Positions 52,001 through 59,155 of a stretch of 59,915 nt of DNA are shown here, one piece after another; the stretch's first letter is position 1; each line of letters opens with the position of its first letter. The notes beneath the pieces were generated by a model. The model saw only the letters and a list, made by a program, of their open reading frames with translations, searched no databases and was not told the origin of the DNA. The DNA is from a virus. Location of the stretch: the IMG/VR virus record IMGVR_UViG_3300044712_001805, positions 1 to 59,915 of that record, one strand, 5' to 3'. The position numbers and the translations under genes were made by a program.

Positions 52001-55000
52001 GCCGAATCCTCCGAAGCCCGCGTTCCCGGCCGTCCCGAAAGGGCAGTTCCCGCTCAAGGTCATGTAGCGGAGTTCCGCGCCGAGCCGTCGGCGAGCGCCG
52101 TCCCGAAGGAAAGCCCCCGCGTTCTCGATCGGAAGCCGAGGACCCCGCGCTCCTCGATGCCGACCGACGAGCCTGTCATCCTCGCGCGCCCCTTCGCCGG
52201 GAAGGAGAAGCGGATCGGCCAAGTCGTCATGAGGGCGACGCTCGCGGAGAAGGCGCGCCGGCACGACGTCGAGGCGAAGGCGATGGAGGAGTGGGACCGC
52301 TACTTCGACAAGCCGGGGCGGACCGTCCCTGAGGGGCGGGTCGAGGAGATCGCGCAGGCGTGGGAGGGCAAAGGGAAGAAGGCGGAGGCGAAGGCGCTCC
52401 GAGACCACGTCGAGCAGGTCGACTTCATCGACCGAATCGAGAGCGGCCGCCCGCAGCGCACGTTTCGAGCGCAGCAAGTCGCGGACTACCTGAAGGCGGC
52501 GTGGGACGCCCGGAAGGACGAGATCGCGGCGCTCGGCATGGAGGCCGCGAAGACCTGGCACCTCGACTACTTCCCCCACATCTGGGAGGACCCGAAGAGG
52601 ATGAAGGACGCGGTCCTCGGGATGCTCGGACGCCGCCCGCTCGAGGGGAGCAAGGGTTTCGCGAAGCACCGGACGTTCTTGACGACGATGGACGGTCTCG
52701 AGGCGGGCTTCGTCCCCGTCGACTGGAACCCGGTTCGGCTCTCGATGCTGAAGATGCACGAGATGGATCGGTACATCACGGCGAGGAAAATGCTCGGAGA
52801 CCTCGACCGGCTCGGGATGAAGAAGTTCGTCGGCATCGGGGCGCAGGCTCCCGAGGGGTGGCGCGTCCCGAAGGACAACGCCTTCCAGGTGTTCAAGTCC
52901 CCCGAGATCGCGGTGAAGGAAGCGCGCGACGCCGCGCTGATGGAGTCTCTGAAGAACTTCGCGGAGTCTCTCGGGGTGAAGCTCGAGACCCGCAACTCCC
53001 TCCGGTCGGGGCGGTGGGGCGAGGCGCACGGGGACCAGGAGGTCCGGCGCCGGTTCGGCGGCCCGGAGTTCGTCGTCACGCACGAGATCGGGCACGTCCT
53101 CGACAAGCGGTTCCATCTCTACGACAAGCTGAAGGCGGCCGATCCCGGCATCGAGGGGGAGCTCTCGAAGCTGGCCGAGGCGCGGATCGGCGAGGAGACC
53201 CCCGAGCAGGACGCGCTCGAACGCCGGAAGTTCCAGGAGTACGTCCAGCGCCCGGACGAGCTCGTCGCGAACCTCGTCCACGCGTTCATCCACGCCCCGG
53301 AGCTGGTGAAGGAGACCGCCCCGAAGGCGGCGGCCGAGATCCGCCGGCTCGCAGAGGAGGACCCGGCGCTCAAGCCGCTCCTCTCGATCAAGCCGTCCCT
53401 GCGCCTCCAGGAGTCGACCAGCACGGTCAATGCCGGGGGCATCGTGAAGACGGGCGGGTACGCCGTCCCCGGGCCCGTGGCGGACCTCCTGGACCGGCAC
53501 CTGACCCCGTCGCTCCTCTCCGGCTCGAAGACCTTCGACGCCTACCGCAAGACGTCGCAGGCGCTCCTCATGGCGCGGCTCGGGTGGTCTGGCTTCCACC
53601 TCGGGTTCACGACCGGGGACGTCACCCTCTCGCGCCTGGCGCTCGCCGGGCGGCAGGCGTCCCGCGGGGACCTCGCGGGAGCGGTGAAGGCAGTCGGCTC
53701 CATCCCGCAGGTCTTCTCGGGCTGGGTGAAGGACAACCCCTACCTGAAGGAGTGGTACGCCCCGGGAACGCAGGGGGATGACGTCGGGGCGATCGTGAAG
53801 GCGCTCGAAATGGGAGGCGGCCGCGCGCGCCAGGGCGGCGTCCATGACATGGGCGGGTGGGAGGGCTTCTTCCGGGAACTCCGGAAGGCCGGGATCGGGA
53901 ACGAGAGCGGGAAGCTGGCGCGGACCGGGGACATGCTCGCGCACCCGGGGACGCTCGCAGCGACCGCCGCGCGCCACCCGTGGAAAGCCACGCAGGCGCT
54001 CGTCGAGGCCGGCAGCCGGTACATCCTCAACGACATCGTCCCGCGCCAGAAGCTCGCCATCGCGGCGCAGATGGCCGAGCCCGAGCTCCGGGCGTTCCAG
54101 AAGGAGACGGGGAAGGCGACCCTCCGCGAAGCGCTCGACGCCGCGAACCCCGAGCGGGTGAAGGACGTCATGGCTCGGGTCTGGGACTCGGTCGACAACC
54201 GGCTCGGCCAGGTCGTCTACGACAACCTCTTCCTCAACCGCACGCTCCGGGACGCGCTGCACGCGAGCGTCCAGTCGGTCGGGTGGAATCTCGGGACGCT
54301 CCGCGAGCTCGGCGGCGGGGTGAAGGACGTCGGGAATCTCTTCAAGCCCGAGACCGACGTCACCGGGCGGGCGCTCCCGCGGGTGACGCATCGCCTTGCC
54401 TACACCGTGGCGCTCCCGTTCTTCCACGCGCTCCTCTCAAGCGCGATCCAGTATGCCTACACGGGGAAGGGACCGGAAGAGCCGAAGGACCTCGTCTTCC
54501 CAAAGACGGGCAGGCTCAACGCGGACGGCTCGGCGGCGCGGCTCTCGCCGGCCACGTACATGAAGGACGTCTACGCCTACCTCGGGGGGTTCCTCGGCGA
54601 GGGCGGCGGGATCGACCGCGGCATCGACCAGATCGCGACGACCGTCAGCCACAAGGTGAATCCGATGCTCTCGATGCTGGCCGAGATCGGGAAGAATGAG
54701 GACTTCTACGGCACGGAGATCCGCCACAAGGGGGCGCCCGTGGCCGAGCAACTCGCCGACCTCGCGAGGTACGTCATCGCCGGGGTCCACCCGTACTCCC
54801 TCACCGGCTACCAGAAGGAGCGCAAGTCGGGGGCGAGCTTCGGCGAGGCGGCGCCCGCGTTCTTCGGGCTGACCCCGGCCCCGGCGTCGATCACCCGCTC
54901 GCCGCTTCGCCAGGCGCTCGTCGAGTACCAGCGCGAGCACATGCCCCGCGCGGCGCGCACAAAGGAGCAGGCGGCGGTCTCCGCTGTTCGGCGCGACATC

Positions 55001-55321
55001 CGGGACGCCGAGCGCCGGCACGACTCGGAGGCACTCCAGGAAGCCGAGGCGCGGGCGCGGGAGGGCGGGCTCCTCTCGTCCCGCCAGATCGCCAAGGTGG
55101 GGCGCGCGGCGACGGCGGGAACCGGGATCGAACAGCCGTTCAAGTCGCTGCCGTTCGCGGAGGCCGTGCGGATCTACAAGCTGGGAGACGCGCAGGAGCG
55201 TGCCGCGCTTCGGAAGGCGCTTCGGCACAAGATCAGCTCCCGCTCGGGGCTCGAGCACGTCGCGTTCCGCGACCGCGCGGCGCTCCTGGCCGAAGCGCGA
55301 AAGCTCGTGGAGGCGAAATGA
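46025..55321 (+). CDS. 3098-residue polyvalent virion protein: ART-like, two HExxH zincin motifs and LPD-type domains
   Basis: By eye the domains are: a disordered start with three P(E/K)GYS(D/E) motifs; an ADP-ribosyltransferase-like domain at 520-675 (VYRGEG, GSHWTED); a long conserved phage domain at 995-1612 (FVEEIQSDWHQKG, WTTGEQQAERYDLS, GGEGMKGFYDQ); a first zincin HEGTH at 1647-1651; an SH3-like stretch near 1755; a helical LPD region near 2050-2290; a second zincin HEIGH at 2353-2357; and a large helical C-terminus ending in an LPD38-like region (KSLPFAEAVRIYKLGDAQER). Such polyvalent proteins are packaged and injected, where they modify or defend against host factors. Three nested ORFs lie in its linkers. 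Confidence 0.8.
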   Translation: MGKLAPPEGYSDPDDEKEKEPKSLVPEGYSEVEEDEESTPTATKSLFSGKKAGEAPEVGWKANVLKTFLSPSTYGKQIAHDVPLDARESLIPKGYSDPEMEAPDSAERTRLFQKRRQGLIAKRLDSMRRFGPQAPIVPPEEASIAGPPVPPLVERYNRTLAEAQAEQPQVEVPPVPPTRDEMRENVVQAKLAQAQRAVRSLAQPPTLPDQPDQSPLDVAALAGRLAATPAAQTPEVQAAAGAAHSAYGAVAPALDTPVHELVAQGVSGGLRTLGLPGLADVVGELPGAAKEALAERMKVLHDEGGALSGIATGTEVAGKTLEGFSTPRGVATMGALAVPGVGEAMTAEMLFGLAKDQVPEIGYQYVLNRKVPVKAAAEALVTALMAAEMMHSRSRNREATPELRAAATKAVETLRTEDDVKAAAARQEAPGAPTAAAPAEPLPAPIAAAQGGEAAPAGPILPPDAGSPPAPEAALPGRQPGVEEGAGVRPQEPGLRGGADQAVPAGAGTAPPAVDPRTLPVDEAGAPITVYRGEGSRAADTTGRKPSHLAGSHWTEDADYARIHAGENGHLREATLTLKRPFDMDGVVPAEEAQTILGPQAGEMPGGLVHKALRDEYLQGAEDPTDDDLRAAIAMSAEVLKAHGYDSYAYTVRTPEGRVARAWAAFDEAAVSEPGRAEKAAEPRPEGVERRGPRMPTEDVRAAVQRNLDEQRGATGGREARVRELVEMAQKIEPRGLSERAEVRRNGPVTKEDIEAAARAIVEEEQGGRETGAQGPEHEAVPEGDRGEGDAARVAGEEAAGHGEERGPGGRVPAAEPAAEGGERAGGAPGGRPGGGAEAAAEVGELRPEPHEMGSAPEAGTAGMDRWEADRGAMPGEPEFTLDGGRGDGKAALIEVEEDGRPGYAVWEARGGGGEDLGRFSNLEDAARRAEQWADKEREKATEVPRETPEQKPSRWRARVEQRRRAAIATKTRQNVRDEAVKAKMGTPAQVDAWMKTVDRTAAYWAKHNPGKRAEDFYAEKMAGVTREAPETAAVNQPVYQHGIAAPTFFSQAIRTIEQKMPERAAPEQVRGILSPANGVKPEELQWLGLDDVLSGKAKVTKAEVLEHLRANQVEVKPVVHGGKNNASPEQTEEIDTLQGRMNDLEVQLDDVRRRQQIVRREREQNAGRPSSRDWTEELATLGQEAEDTISEQRDTLDTLQRRRRWLEGENDTKFGKYTLPGGENYREVLLTKPEGRPTDNERVRLVQEFPGVWRSAEYNPDGEFSGYVTGPMSTRIAAERAREAYLREYHGGGAPEPFRSSHFDEPNVLAHLRLNDRVDAEGKKTLFVEEIQSDWHQKGHEEGYQNPGRLDALDAKLKRDGKLSPEEAAEYKTLTDREAFPASKGGVPNAPFKKTWPELAFKWALRHAVENGYDKVAWTTGEQQAERYDLSKQLNSVVWHPEGRKNGGRLLAFDKTANQVIDADLATDAELVDHVGKDLAQKLIEGSDNRKRGVMLEGLDLKVGGEGMKGFYDQILPATVNKLVKKWGGKVEETEISGPSTEVWTVRDRAGRSVPYRDENGASVYFPTEASAVAAARETDGTLSKTLRDEAAVHSLEITPAMREGVEGGMPLFQGKGKPKGALSFLEDGRALIHAMEKPDISTLLHEGTHLFESVLSPKDRATVEKVYGENALSTTKGKERFAEDGERYFASGKSPVPEMKSVFEKFRDWLTDIYKGVKGSLLGKKIHPEIEKVFNKWMRGGEEPKVAGVGDTVSYRSKLWRVERQEGDYLLHLRRVTSGGKLGPERAKLDIRTAAPSDVAPMAVEPRAEGFKTSQSARLAATLPPEVRGIEIPDPMLHAMNGLETEAEARAVRDQLVERRRAFDPATFDSPKEAARYEKLLKAMLHVADRRATELRLGLAPEGSLASRILAVYSDRRAEKGGRGGSIPADEEGVEGTGARAEELAFPDERLPGEAAERGEHPDERPVQEAGVQLPPAAGREPRGDQRGAAAESSEARVPGRPERAVPAQGHVAEFRAEPSASAVPKESPRVLDRKPRTPRSSMPTDEPVILARPFAGKEKRIGQVVMRATLAEKARRHDVEAKAMEEWDRYFDKPGRTVPEGRVEEIAQAWEGKGKKAEAKALRDHVEQVDFIDRIESGRPQRTFRAQQVADYLKAAWDARKDEIAALGMEAAKTWHLDYFPHIWEDPKRMKDAVLGMLGRRPLEGSKGFAKHRTFLTTMDGLEAGFVPVDWNPVRLSMLKMHEMDRYITARKMLGDLDRLGMKKFVGIGAQAPEGWRVPKDNAFQVFKSPEIAVKEARDAALMESLKNFAESLGVKLETRNSLRSGRWGEAHGDQEVRRRFGGPEFVVTHEIGHVLDKRFHLYDKLKAADPGIEGELSKLAEARIGEETPEQDALERRKFQEYVQRPDELVANLVHAFIHAPELVKETAPKAAAEIRRLAEEDPALKPLLSIKPSLRLQESTSTVNAGGIVKTGGYAVPGPVADLLDRHLTPSLLSGSKTFDAYRKTSQALLMARLGWSGFHLGFTTGDVTLSRLALAGRQASRGDLAGAVKAVGSIPQVFSGWVKDNPYLKEWYAPGTQGDDVGAIVKALEMGGGRARQGGVHDMGGWEGFFRELRKAGIGNESGKLARTGDMLAHPGTLAATAARHPWKATQALVEAGSRYILNDIVPRQKLAIAAQMAEPELRAFQKETGKATLREALDAANPERVKDVMARVWDSVDNRLGQVVYDNLFLNRTLRDALHASVQSVGWNLGTLRELGGGVKDVGNLFKPETDVTGRALPRVTHRLAYTVALPFFHALLSSAIQYAYTGKGPEEPKDLVFPKTGRLNADGSAARLSPATYMKDVYAYLGGFLGEGGGIDRGIDQIATTVSHKVNPMLSMLAEIGKNEDFYGTEIRHKGAPVAEQLADLARYVIAGVHPYSLTGYQKERKSGASFGEAAPAFFGLTPAPASITRSPLRQALVEYQREHMPRAARTKEQAAVSAVRRDIRDAERRHDSEALQEAEARAREGGLLSSRQIAKVGRAATAGTGIEQPFKSLPFAEAVRIYKLGDAQERAALRKALRHKISSRSGLEHVAFRDRAALLAEARKLVEAK
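47415..47588 (+). CDS. Nested ORF 1 in the giant gene, +1 frame, basic Pro-rich protein
   Basis: 57 residues. By hand count 54 of 57 codons end in G or C, while the giant frame has only about 49% G/C in its third positions over the same bases, so the coding pattern follows this frame. The giant protein is low-complexity here (residues 463-521), just before its ART-like domain. No Shine-Dalgarno; TATACT (47401-47406) lies 8 nt before the ATG, which would suit a leaderless transcript. Product is Arg/Gln-rich (EEQIRQYRQEQEQRRRQ). Function unknown. Confidence 0.55.
   Translation: MPDPRPPQKPLYPVGSPEWKKGQEFARKNPGFVEEQIRQYRQEQEQRRRQSTPAPSR
48324..48554 (+). CDS. Nested ORF 2 in the giant gene, +1 frame, basic protein
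   Basis: 76 residues from GTG 48324 (or GTG 48330) with a very strong GAGGAGGAG at 48311-48319. Of 76 codons, 75 end in G or C by hand count, against about 50% in the giant frame. The giant protein here (residues 767-843) is Glu/Gly/Ala low complexity, between the ART-like and conserved domains. The product has TPRAWLVKRLRDMARSA, then VGGYPPQSPLQKAGSA, and ends PKPLPK, similar to nested ORF 3. Confidence 0.65.
   Translation: MDVKPALRDPNTRLFQKGTAVKGTPRAWLVKRLRDMARSAVQVGGYPPQSPLQKAGSALVVPPVDVQGEAPKPLPK
51801..52067 (+). CDS. Nested ORF 3 in the giant gene, +1 frame, paralog of nested ORF 2
   Basis: 82 residues from ATG 51819, or 88 from GTG 51801 (AAGGGGGG upstream). Only about 6 of 82 codons from 51819 end in A or T, against roughly half in the giant frame. 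The product has APKNWRSLMSVF, then VGNIPTSGQYKKLGYSF and GAPLPNPPKP, aligning with nested ORF 2. TAGCAT (51805-51810) lies 8 nt before ATG 51819. The giant protein is low complexity at this place (residues about 1926-2014), between zincin 1 and the later domains. Confidence 0.65.
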   Translation: MVAFRRMKRALKAPEPAPKNWRSLMSVFPARLRNVGNIPTSGQYKKLGYSFHPQPVVSREEISGAPLPNPPKPAFPAVPKGQFPLKVM

Positions 55322-57609
55322 CGCTCCTCACCGGAACGGTCAAGGACACGGGCGGCAACCTCGTCACGGGGTCCCTCTTCCTCCGTCTCAGCCAGGACGC
55401 GAACCTCCTGCCCGGGGGCGGGGGGCCCGCGGTGGTCCCCGCCGATCCGCCGTCGATCTTCAACCTTGTAGCCGGCGTGATCGTGGGGCCGGGAGCCGGT
55501 CCCTACTCGGTTTACGGCGCCGACGTCCTCTCCCCCTCTGGGCTCACCTACCGGATGAGCGCCACCTCCGCCGGCGGCGATCTCCTCTTCGAGCGCGAGG
55601 TGTCGATCGCCGGCTCAAGCGTCGACCTCGGGCTCCTGAACCCCGTGTCCTCCCCGAGCGGGCTCGTCTACGCCGGCCCCTTCCTCCGCACGGATGGAAC
55701 GACGCCGCTGACGGCCGACTGGAACGCCGGGCTCTACAACATCCAGTCGAAGAACAGCGTGGCCGTTTTCAACGTGAAGGCGTACGGCGCGCTCGGGAAC
55801 GACTCCCACGACGAGACGGCCGCGTTTCAGGCGGCCATCGCCGCGGCGCTCGCGGCCGGTGGCGGGACGGTCTACGTCCCCGACGGTACGTACTGGTTCC
55901 CCGCGGCGTCCTCCCTCCTCGACCCCGGGGCCGGGAATCTGAGGTTCCTCGGCCAGTCGCGCGAGACGACCGTCCTCCACTTCGACGAGGGGACGAGCGG
56001 CTTGAGGAAGCACCTCTTCCGCAACGACGCGAACACCGCCAAGGGCGGGCTCTCGTTCGAGAACCTCACCTTCAAGGGGACGTGGACGGGCGCCTCCTCC
56101 GGCGGCGGCGCGCCCATCTTCTGCGACTACTACACACCGACCGTCATCGCCGACTGCGCGTTCACGGCTCTCAGGGACGTCTGCATGGACGTCCACTTCG
56201 CGAACGAGGTCGTGTGCGTGAGGAACCGGGTCCTCGGCGTGGCGTCGGACGCGCTCCGGTTCCGGGACTCGAGGAACGTCTTCGTCTCCCAGAACTTCAT
56301 CTACCGGAACGGCGACGACGCCATCGCCATCCACACCGCCGACTCATCGATCGGGACCTTCGCCCCCATCCGCGAGCGCGTCATCGTCAGCGACAACGTG
56401 ATTCTGAACGGCGGCTCCATCACCGTGCTCGGCGCCCGGTCGGTCAGCATCACGGGCAACATCACCAAGTTCCAGAACCTCACGGGGATCCTCGTCGCGG
56501 TCGGGAGCATCGAGGGGCACGTCCCCTTCTTCGACGTCTCGATCACCGACAACATCCTCCAGGACCTCATCGGCGTGACGAGCGGCGTGGCGTCGGCGGG
56601 GAACACCTACATCACCGTCATCCCGCCCGCGCCGCAGGGGGCGACGTCGACGCACGGGACCATCCCGGGCCGGTACGACGCGACGGCCGGGGCGATGGTC
56701 CTCCCGTGGAACTACTACGGCCTGAACACGTCTCTCGCGGCGAGTCCGGTCGGGCCCGCGCACGGCATCACGATCGCGCGGAACACCTGCGGTGGGCGCC
56801 GCGTCCCGAACGCCACCAACTTCAGCGACTACGGCTTCGGGTCGGTCGTGCGCCAGGGGGCGCAGTACAACCCGGCCATGGCCGACGCGAACCTGCTCCC
56901 GGGCGCGGCCATGCAGATCGGGGTCGGCACCGTCGGCGCCCGGATCACCCAGAACCGGATCGAGCACGTCGGGACCGGGATCATCCAGTCGGACGTCACC
57001 GACCCCCTCTTCGCGGACGGGCTCCTGATCGAGGGGAATGTCTTCCGCGACATCCTCTACCGCGGGGCGTGGATCGCCAACAGCCTCGCGACGAAGGTGA
57101 ACGCCGTCATCCGGAACAACGACTTCGACATGGACCCGTACCGGCTCGGCGGGAGCAGCAACCTCAACGGAACCTACTCCGCCGACCTCCCGCGGGCGAT
57201 CGACATCGAGAACGCCACGGGCGTGATCGTCAGCGGGAACACGTTCCGCAACTGCGGCAACCCGCTCGCGCTGAACTCCGCCTACGGATCCGTCGTCGTC
57301 TTCGGCAACGTCGTCTTCTGCCACCCCGCGGCGCTGGGCTTCTCGGCGTCGAACAAGGGGGTTGGGACCATCTTCGCGGACGTCGCCGGCTTCCGGTACG
57401 TGGACATCGACGCCGACCCGACGTCGGGCACCTACGGCTCGCTGCACTCGGTGCTGGTGACGACGTCGGCGGCCATGCCGGCGGCGGGCTGGTACCCGGT
57501 CGGCTGGTTCGTCTACGCCTCGACGCCGGTCGCGGGGCTCTTCGGGTGGGCCCGGCTGACGACCGGGAGCAACCACGTCCTCAACACGGACTGGATGGTC
57601 GTGGCTTAG
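55318..57609 (+). CDS. Tailspike with pectate-lyase-3 beta-helix
   Basis: 763 residues. About 1-140 is an N-terminal beta domain that probably attaches to the virion. VFNVKAYGALGNDSHDETAAFQAAI (near 150) opens a pectate-lyase-3 beta-helix that runs to about 640 with repeated strand turns (VSDNVILNGGS, ITGNITKF, ISGNTFRN-like). The last 100 residues look like a small trimerisation or folding domain. It likely binds and degrades a host surface polysaccharide. ATGA overlap with the giant gene. No catalytic residues can be assigned by eye. Confidence 0.85.
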   Translation: MTLLTGTVKDTGGNLVTGSLFLRLSQDANLLPGGGGPAVVPADPPSIFNLVAGVIVGPGAGPYSVYGADVLSPSGLTYRMSATSAGGDLLFEREVSIAGSSVDLGLLNPVSSPSGLVYAGPFLRTDGTTPLTADWNAGLYNIQSKNSVAVFNVKAYGALGNDSHDETAAFQAAIAAALAAGGGTVYVPDGTYWFPAASSLLDPGAGNLRFLGQSRETTVLHFDEGTSGLRKHLFRNDANTAKGGLSFENLTFKGTWTGASSGGGAPIFCDYYTPTVIADCAFTALRDVCMDVHFANEVVCVRNRVLGVASDALRFRDSRNVFVSQNFIYRNGDDAIAIHTADSSIGTFAPIRERVIVSDNVILNGGSITVLGARSVSITGNITKFQNLTGILVAVGSIEGHVPFFDVSITDNILQDLIGVTSGVASAGNTYITVIPPAPQGATSTHGTIPGRYDATAGAMVLPWNYYGLNTSLAASPVGPAHGITIARNTCGGRRVPNATNFSDYGFGSVVRQGAQYNPAMADANLLPGAAMQIGVGTVGARITQNRIEHVGTGIIQSDVTDPLFADGLLIEGNVFRDILYRGAWIANSLATKVNAVIRNNDFDMDPYRLGGSSNLNGTYSADLPRAIDIENATGVIVSGNTFRNCGNPLALNSAYGSVVVFGNVVFCHPAALGFSASNKGVGTIFADVAGFRYVDIDADPTSGTYGSLHSVLVTTSAAMPAAGWYPVGWFVYASTPVAGLFGWARLTTGSNHVLNTDWMVVA

Positions 57610-57616
57610 ATCCGGT

Positions 57617-58306
57617 TCACGCGGCACCCTGCACGCGGTCGCGCCACCACTTCGGCTCCGGGACGTCCTCCCCGCGGCGCCAGCGCTTCAGGGCGGACTT
57701 CGGCTCGTCCGGGACGTCCTCCCCCTCGTACATGGCCGTGCCGACGCCGAGGACCCACGTCGGGGCGTCGGGATCGGTCCACTCGCGGACGGGCTCGGCG
57801 GGGGCGGCGACGTTGACGATCGCGGCGACGGTCTCCCCCTCCGAGACGAGCGCGACCACGTCCTTCGGCATCGTCGGCTCCTCGACGATCTCCGGTGCTA
57901 CTTGGCCGCTATCTGGCACCTTCGGTGTCTCCTCGGGCAAGGCCACGACGTTCACCTTCCCGGTCATCCAGTCGCGCAGGAGCAGCCGCTCCATCTCGTC
58001 GATGGGGTACCCGCCACGCGCCCGCTCCGCGAGCTGCCGAATCGACTTCGGGGCGTCCTGTGCGAACGGGTCGCGCACGGGGACGTCGGGGGGCCCGGGC
58101 GGCGGGGGCTTCATAGGAGGCAGCACTCGATCGACTTCTGCCTGTATCTCTTCCCGCTCGAACGGCGGCATCCCCGCGCGCTCGCGCACCAGGAGCGAAA
58201 AGGTGTCCTCCTTTGTGAGCCCCCACTCCTTCGCGAGCTTCTCGAAGGCGAGGCGCACGGGGACGTCCGGGGTGAACTGCAGGCGGTCCGGGAACTTCTT
58301 CTTCAC
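57617..58306 (-). CDS. Hypothetical protein, last gene of the leftward cluster
   Basis: 229 residues from GTG 58306 (GTGA overlap with the upstream gene). The first 60 residues are helical and basic (KKKFPDRLQF, FEKLAKEWGLTKEDTFSLLV), followed by a Pro-rich segment, a helix and an acidic C-terminal region ending WWRDRVQG. It ends only 7 bp from the converging tailspike stop, with no terminator between. Function unknown. Confidence 0.55.
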   Translation of the reverse strand: MKKKFPDRLQFTPDVPVRLAFEKLAKEWGLTKEDTFSLLVRERAGMPPFEREEIQAEVDRVLPPMKPPPPGPPDVPVRDPFAQDAPKSIRQLAERARGGYPIDEMERLLLRDWMTGKVNVVALPEETPKVPDSGQVAPEIVEEPTMPKDVVALVSEGETVAAIVNVAAPAEPVREWTDPDAPTWVLGVGTAMYEGEDVPDEPKSALKRWRRGEDVPEPKWWRDRVQGAA

Positions 58307-58596
58307 GGCTTGGTCTCTTTCTTCTCGCCGAGCTTCTCCTGCATCGCCCACGCCCGCGCGCCGAGGCTCTCCAGGGCTTGCTCCAGGATGGCGACGTACT
58401 CGGCGTAGCGCTCCTCGGAAACGTCGCCATCGTCGGCAGTCTTGACCATTGTCATCCAAGATGGAGCGCCCATGGCGTCGGCGCCTTTCTCCTCGACGAT
58501 GATCTCCCACATGTTGGGTCCTTTTGGATGCGGAGCCGCCCGCGTCACGACGCGGTACTTCTGGTCGGACCACAGGACGATCGACTTCACTCCCAT
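58303..58596 (-). CDS. Hypothetical protein
   Basis: 97 residues from ATG 58596, chosen because GGGGAGAGAG lies just upstream. A beta-like start (VLWSDQKYRVV) is followed by a C-terminal helix (EERYAEYVAILEQALESLG). Overlaps both neighbours. No family recognised. Confidence 0.55.
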   Translation of the reverse strand: MGVKSIVLWSDQKYRVVTRAAPHPKGPNMWEIIVEEKGADAMGAPSWMTMVKTADDGDVSEERYAEYVAILEQALESLGARAWAMQEKLGEKKETKP

Positions 58597-58931
58597 ACTC
58601 TCTCCCCGAAGCGCTCGGCCTCGCGCGGAAGCGCCGAGAATTCCTGCGCGATCCAGACTCGGATGCCTTCCGCTGTGATCGCGATCATGCGGTAGACCAT
58701 TCGCGTCCCGCTCTTCTTCCCGTCGTTGCGATAGACAGGGAATTCCCCGCCGAAGTCCTCGACGAAAGACGGTGGCGCGTCGGGACCGCAGGCTTCCCAC
58801 TCGGCAACTTCCCACATGCCGCCAAGTACCCGGCAGCGCTTCTCTGCGAGATCAAGCGTCAACCAGAGCGAGTCAACCTCAGGCGGTTCGTAGTTCGACA
58901 GGCGCACCATCCAGAGAGGAACGACGATCAC
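58587..58931 (-). CDS. Hypothetical protein with C-terminal FGERVWE
   Basis: 114 residues from GTG 58931 (GTGA overlap); ATG 58946 gives five more residues. Beta-rich (LWLTLDLAEKRCRVLGGMWEVAEW, MVYRMIAITAEG). The end AERFGERVWE matches the end of the zinc-ribbon gene at 14404. Function unknown. Confidence 0.55.
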   Translation of the reverse strand: MIVVPLWMVRLSNYEPPEVDSLWLTLDLAEKRCRVLGGMWEVAEWEACGPDAPPSFVEDFGGEFPVYRNDGKKSGTRMVYRMIAITAEGIRVWIAQEFSALPREAERFGERVWE

Positions 58932-59155
58932 AGCGGCATCTCCCAATTCAGCACCATGTGCTTCGTGACGGCGCGCGCGAGCCGCCTAGCCGCGCGGTCG
59001 TCCTCGGCCGGCAGCGGCGGCGGCGCGACGTAGGGATGAGCGTGCGGGCCGAGGCCGTCGTGCTCCGAGGCGGGGCGGAGGCACTTCCGCCCGTGGCGGG
59101 ACTCGTGCCAGCAGAGGCGATGGCTCCGGTCGCGGACGAGCTTCGGGAGCCTCAT
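58928..59155 (-). CDS. Small His/Arg-rich protein
   Basis: 75 residues from ATG 59155 (ATGA overlap). CWHESRHGRKC and further histidines suggest a metal-binding patch. Overlap with both neighbours supports it as a gene. Function unknown. Confidence 0.5.
   Translation of the reverse strand: MRLPKLVRDRSHRLCWHESRHGRKCLRPASEHDGLGPHAHPYVAPPPLPAEDDRAARRLARAVTKHMVLNWEMPL

Noticed and set aside
51191-54427. 1078-codon antisense frame opposite the giant gene
   Set aside because: Long antisense frames are expected in GC-rich coding DNA; the sequence is low complexity and no ribosome site or domain is seen.
46025-55321. Sequencing frameshift explaining the nested ORFs
   Set aside because: A frameshift would move the good frame permanently. 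Here the giant frame resumes in the same phase after each nested ORF, three times.
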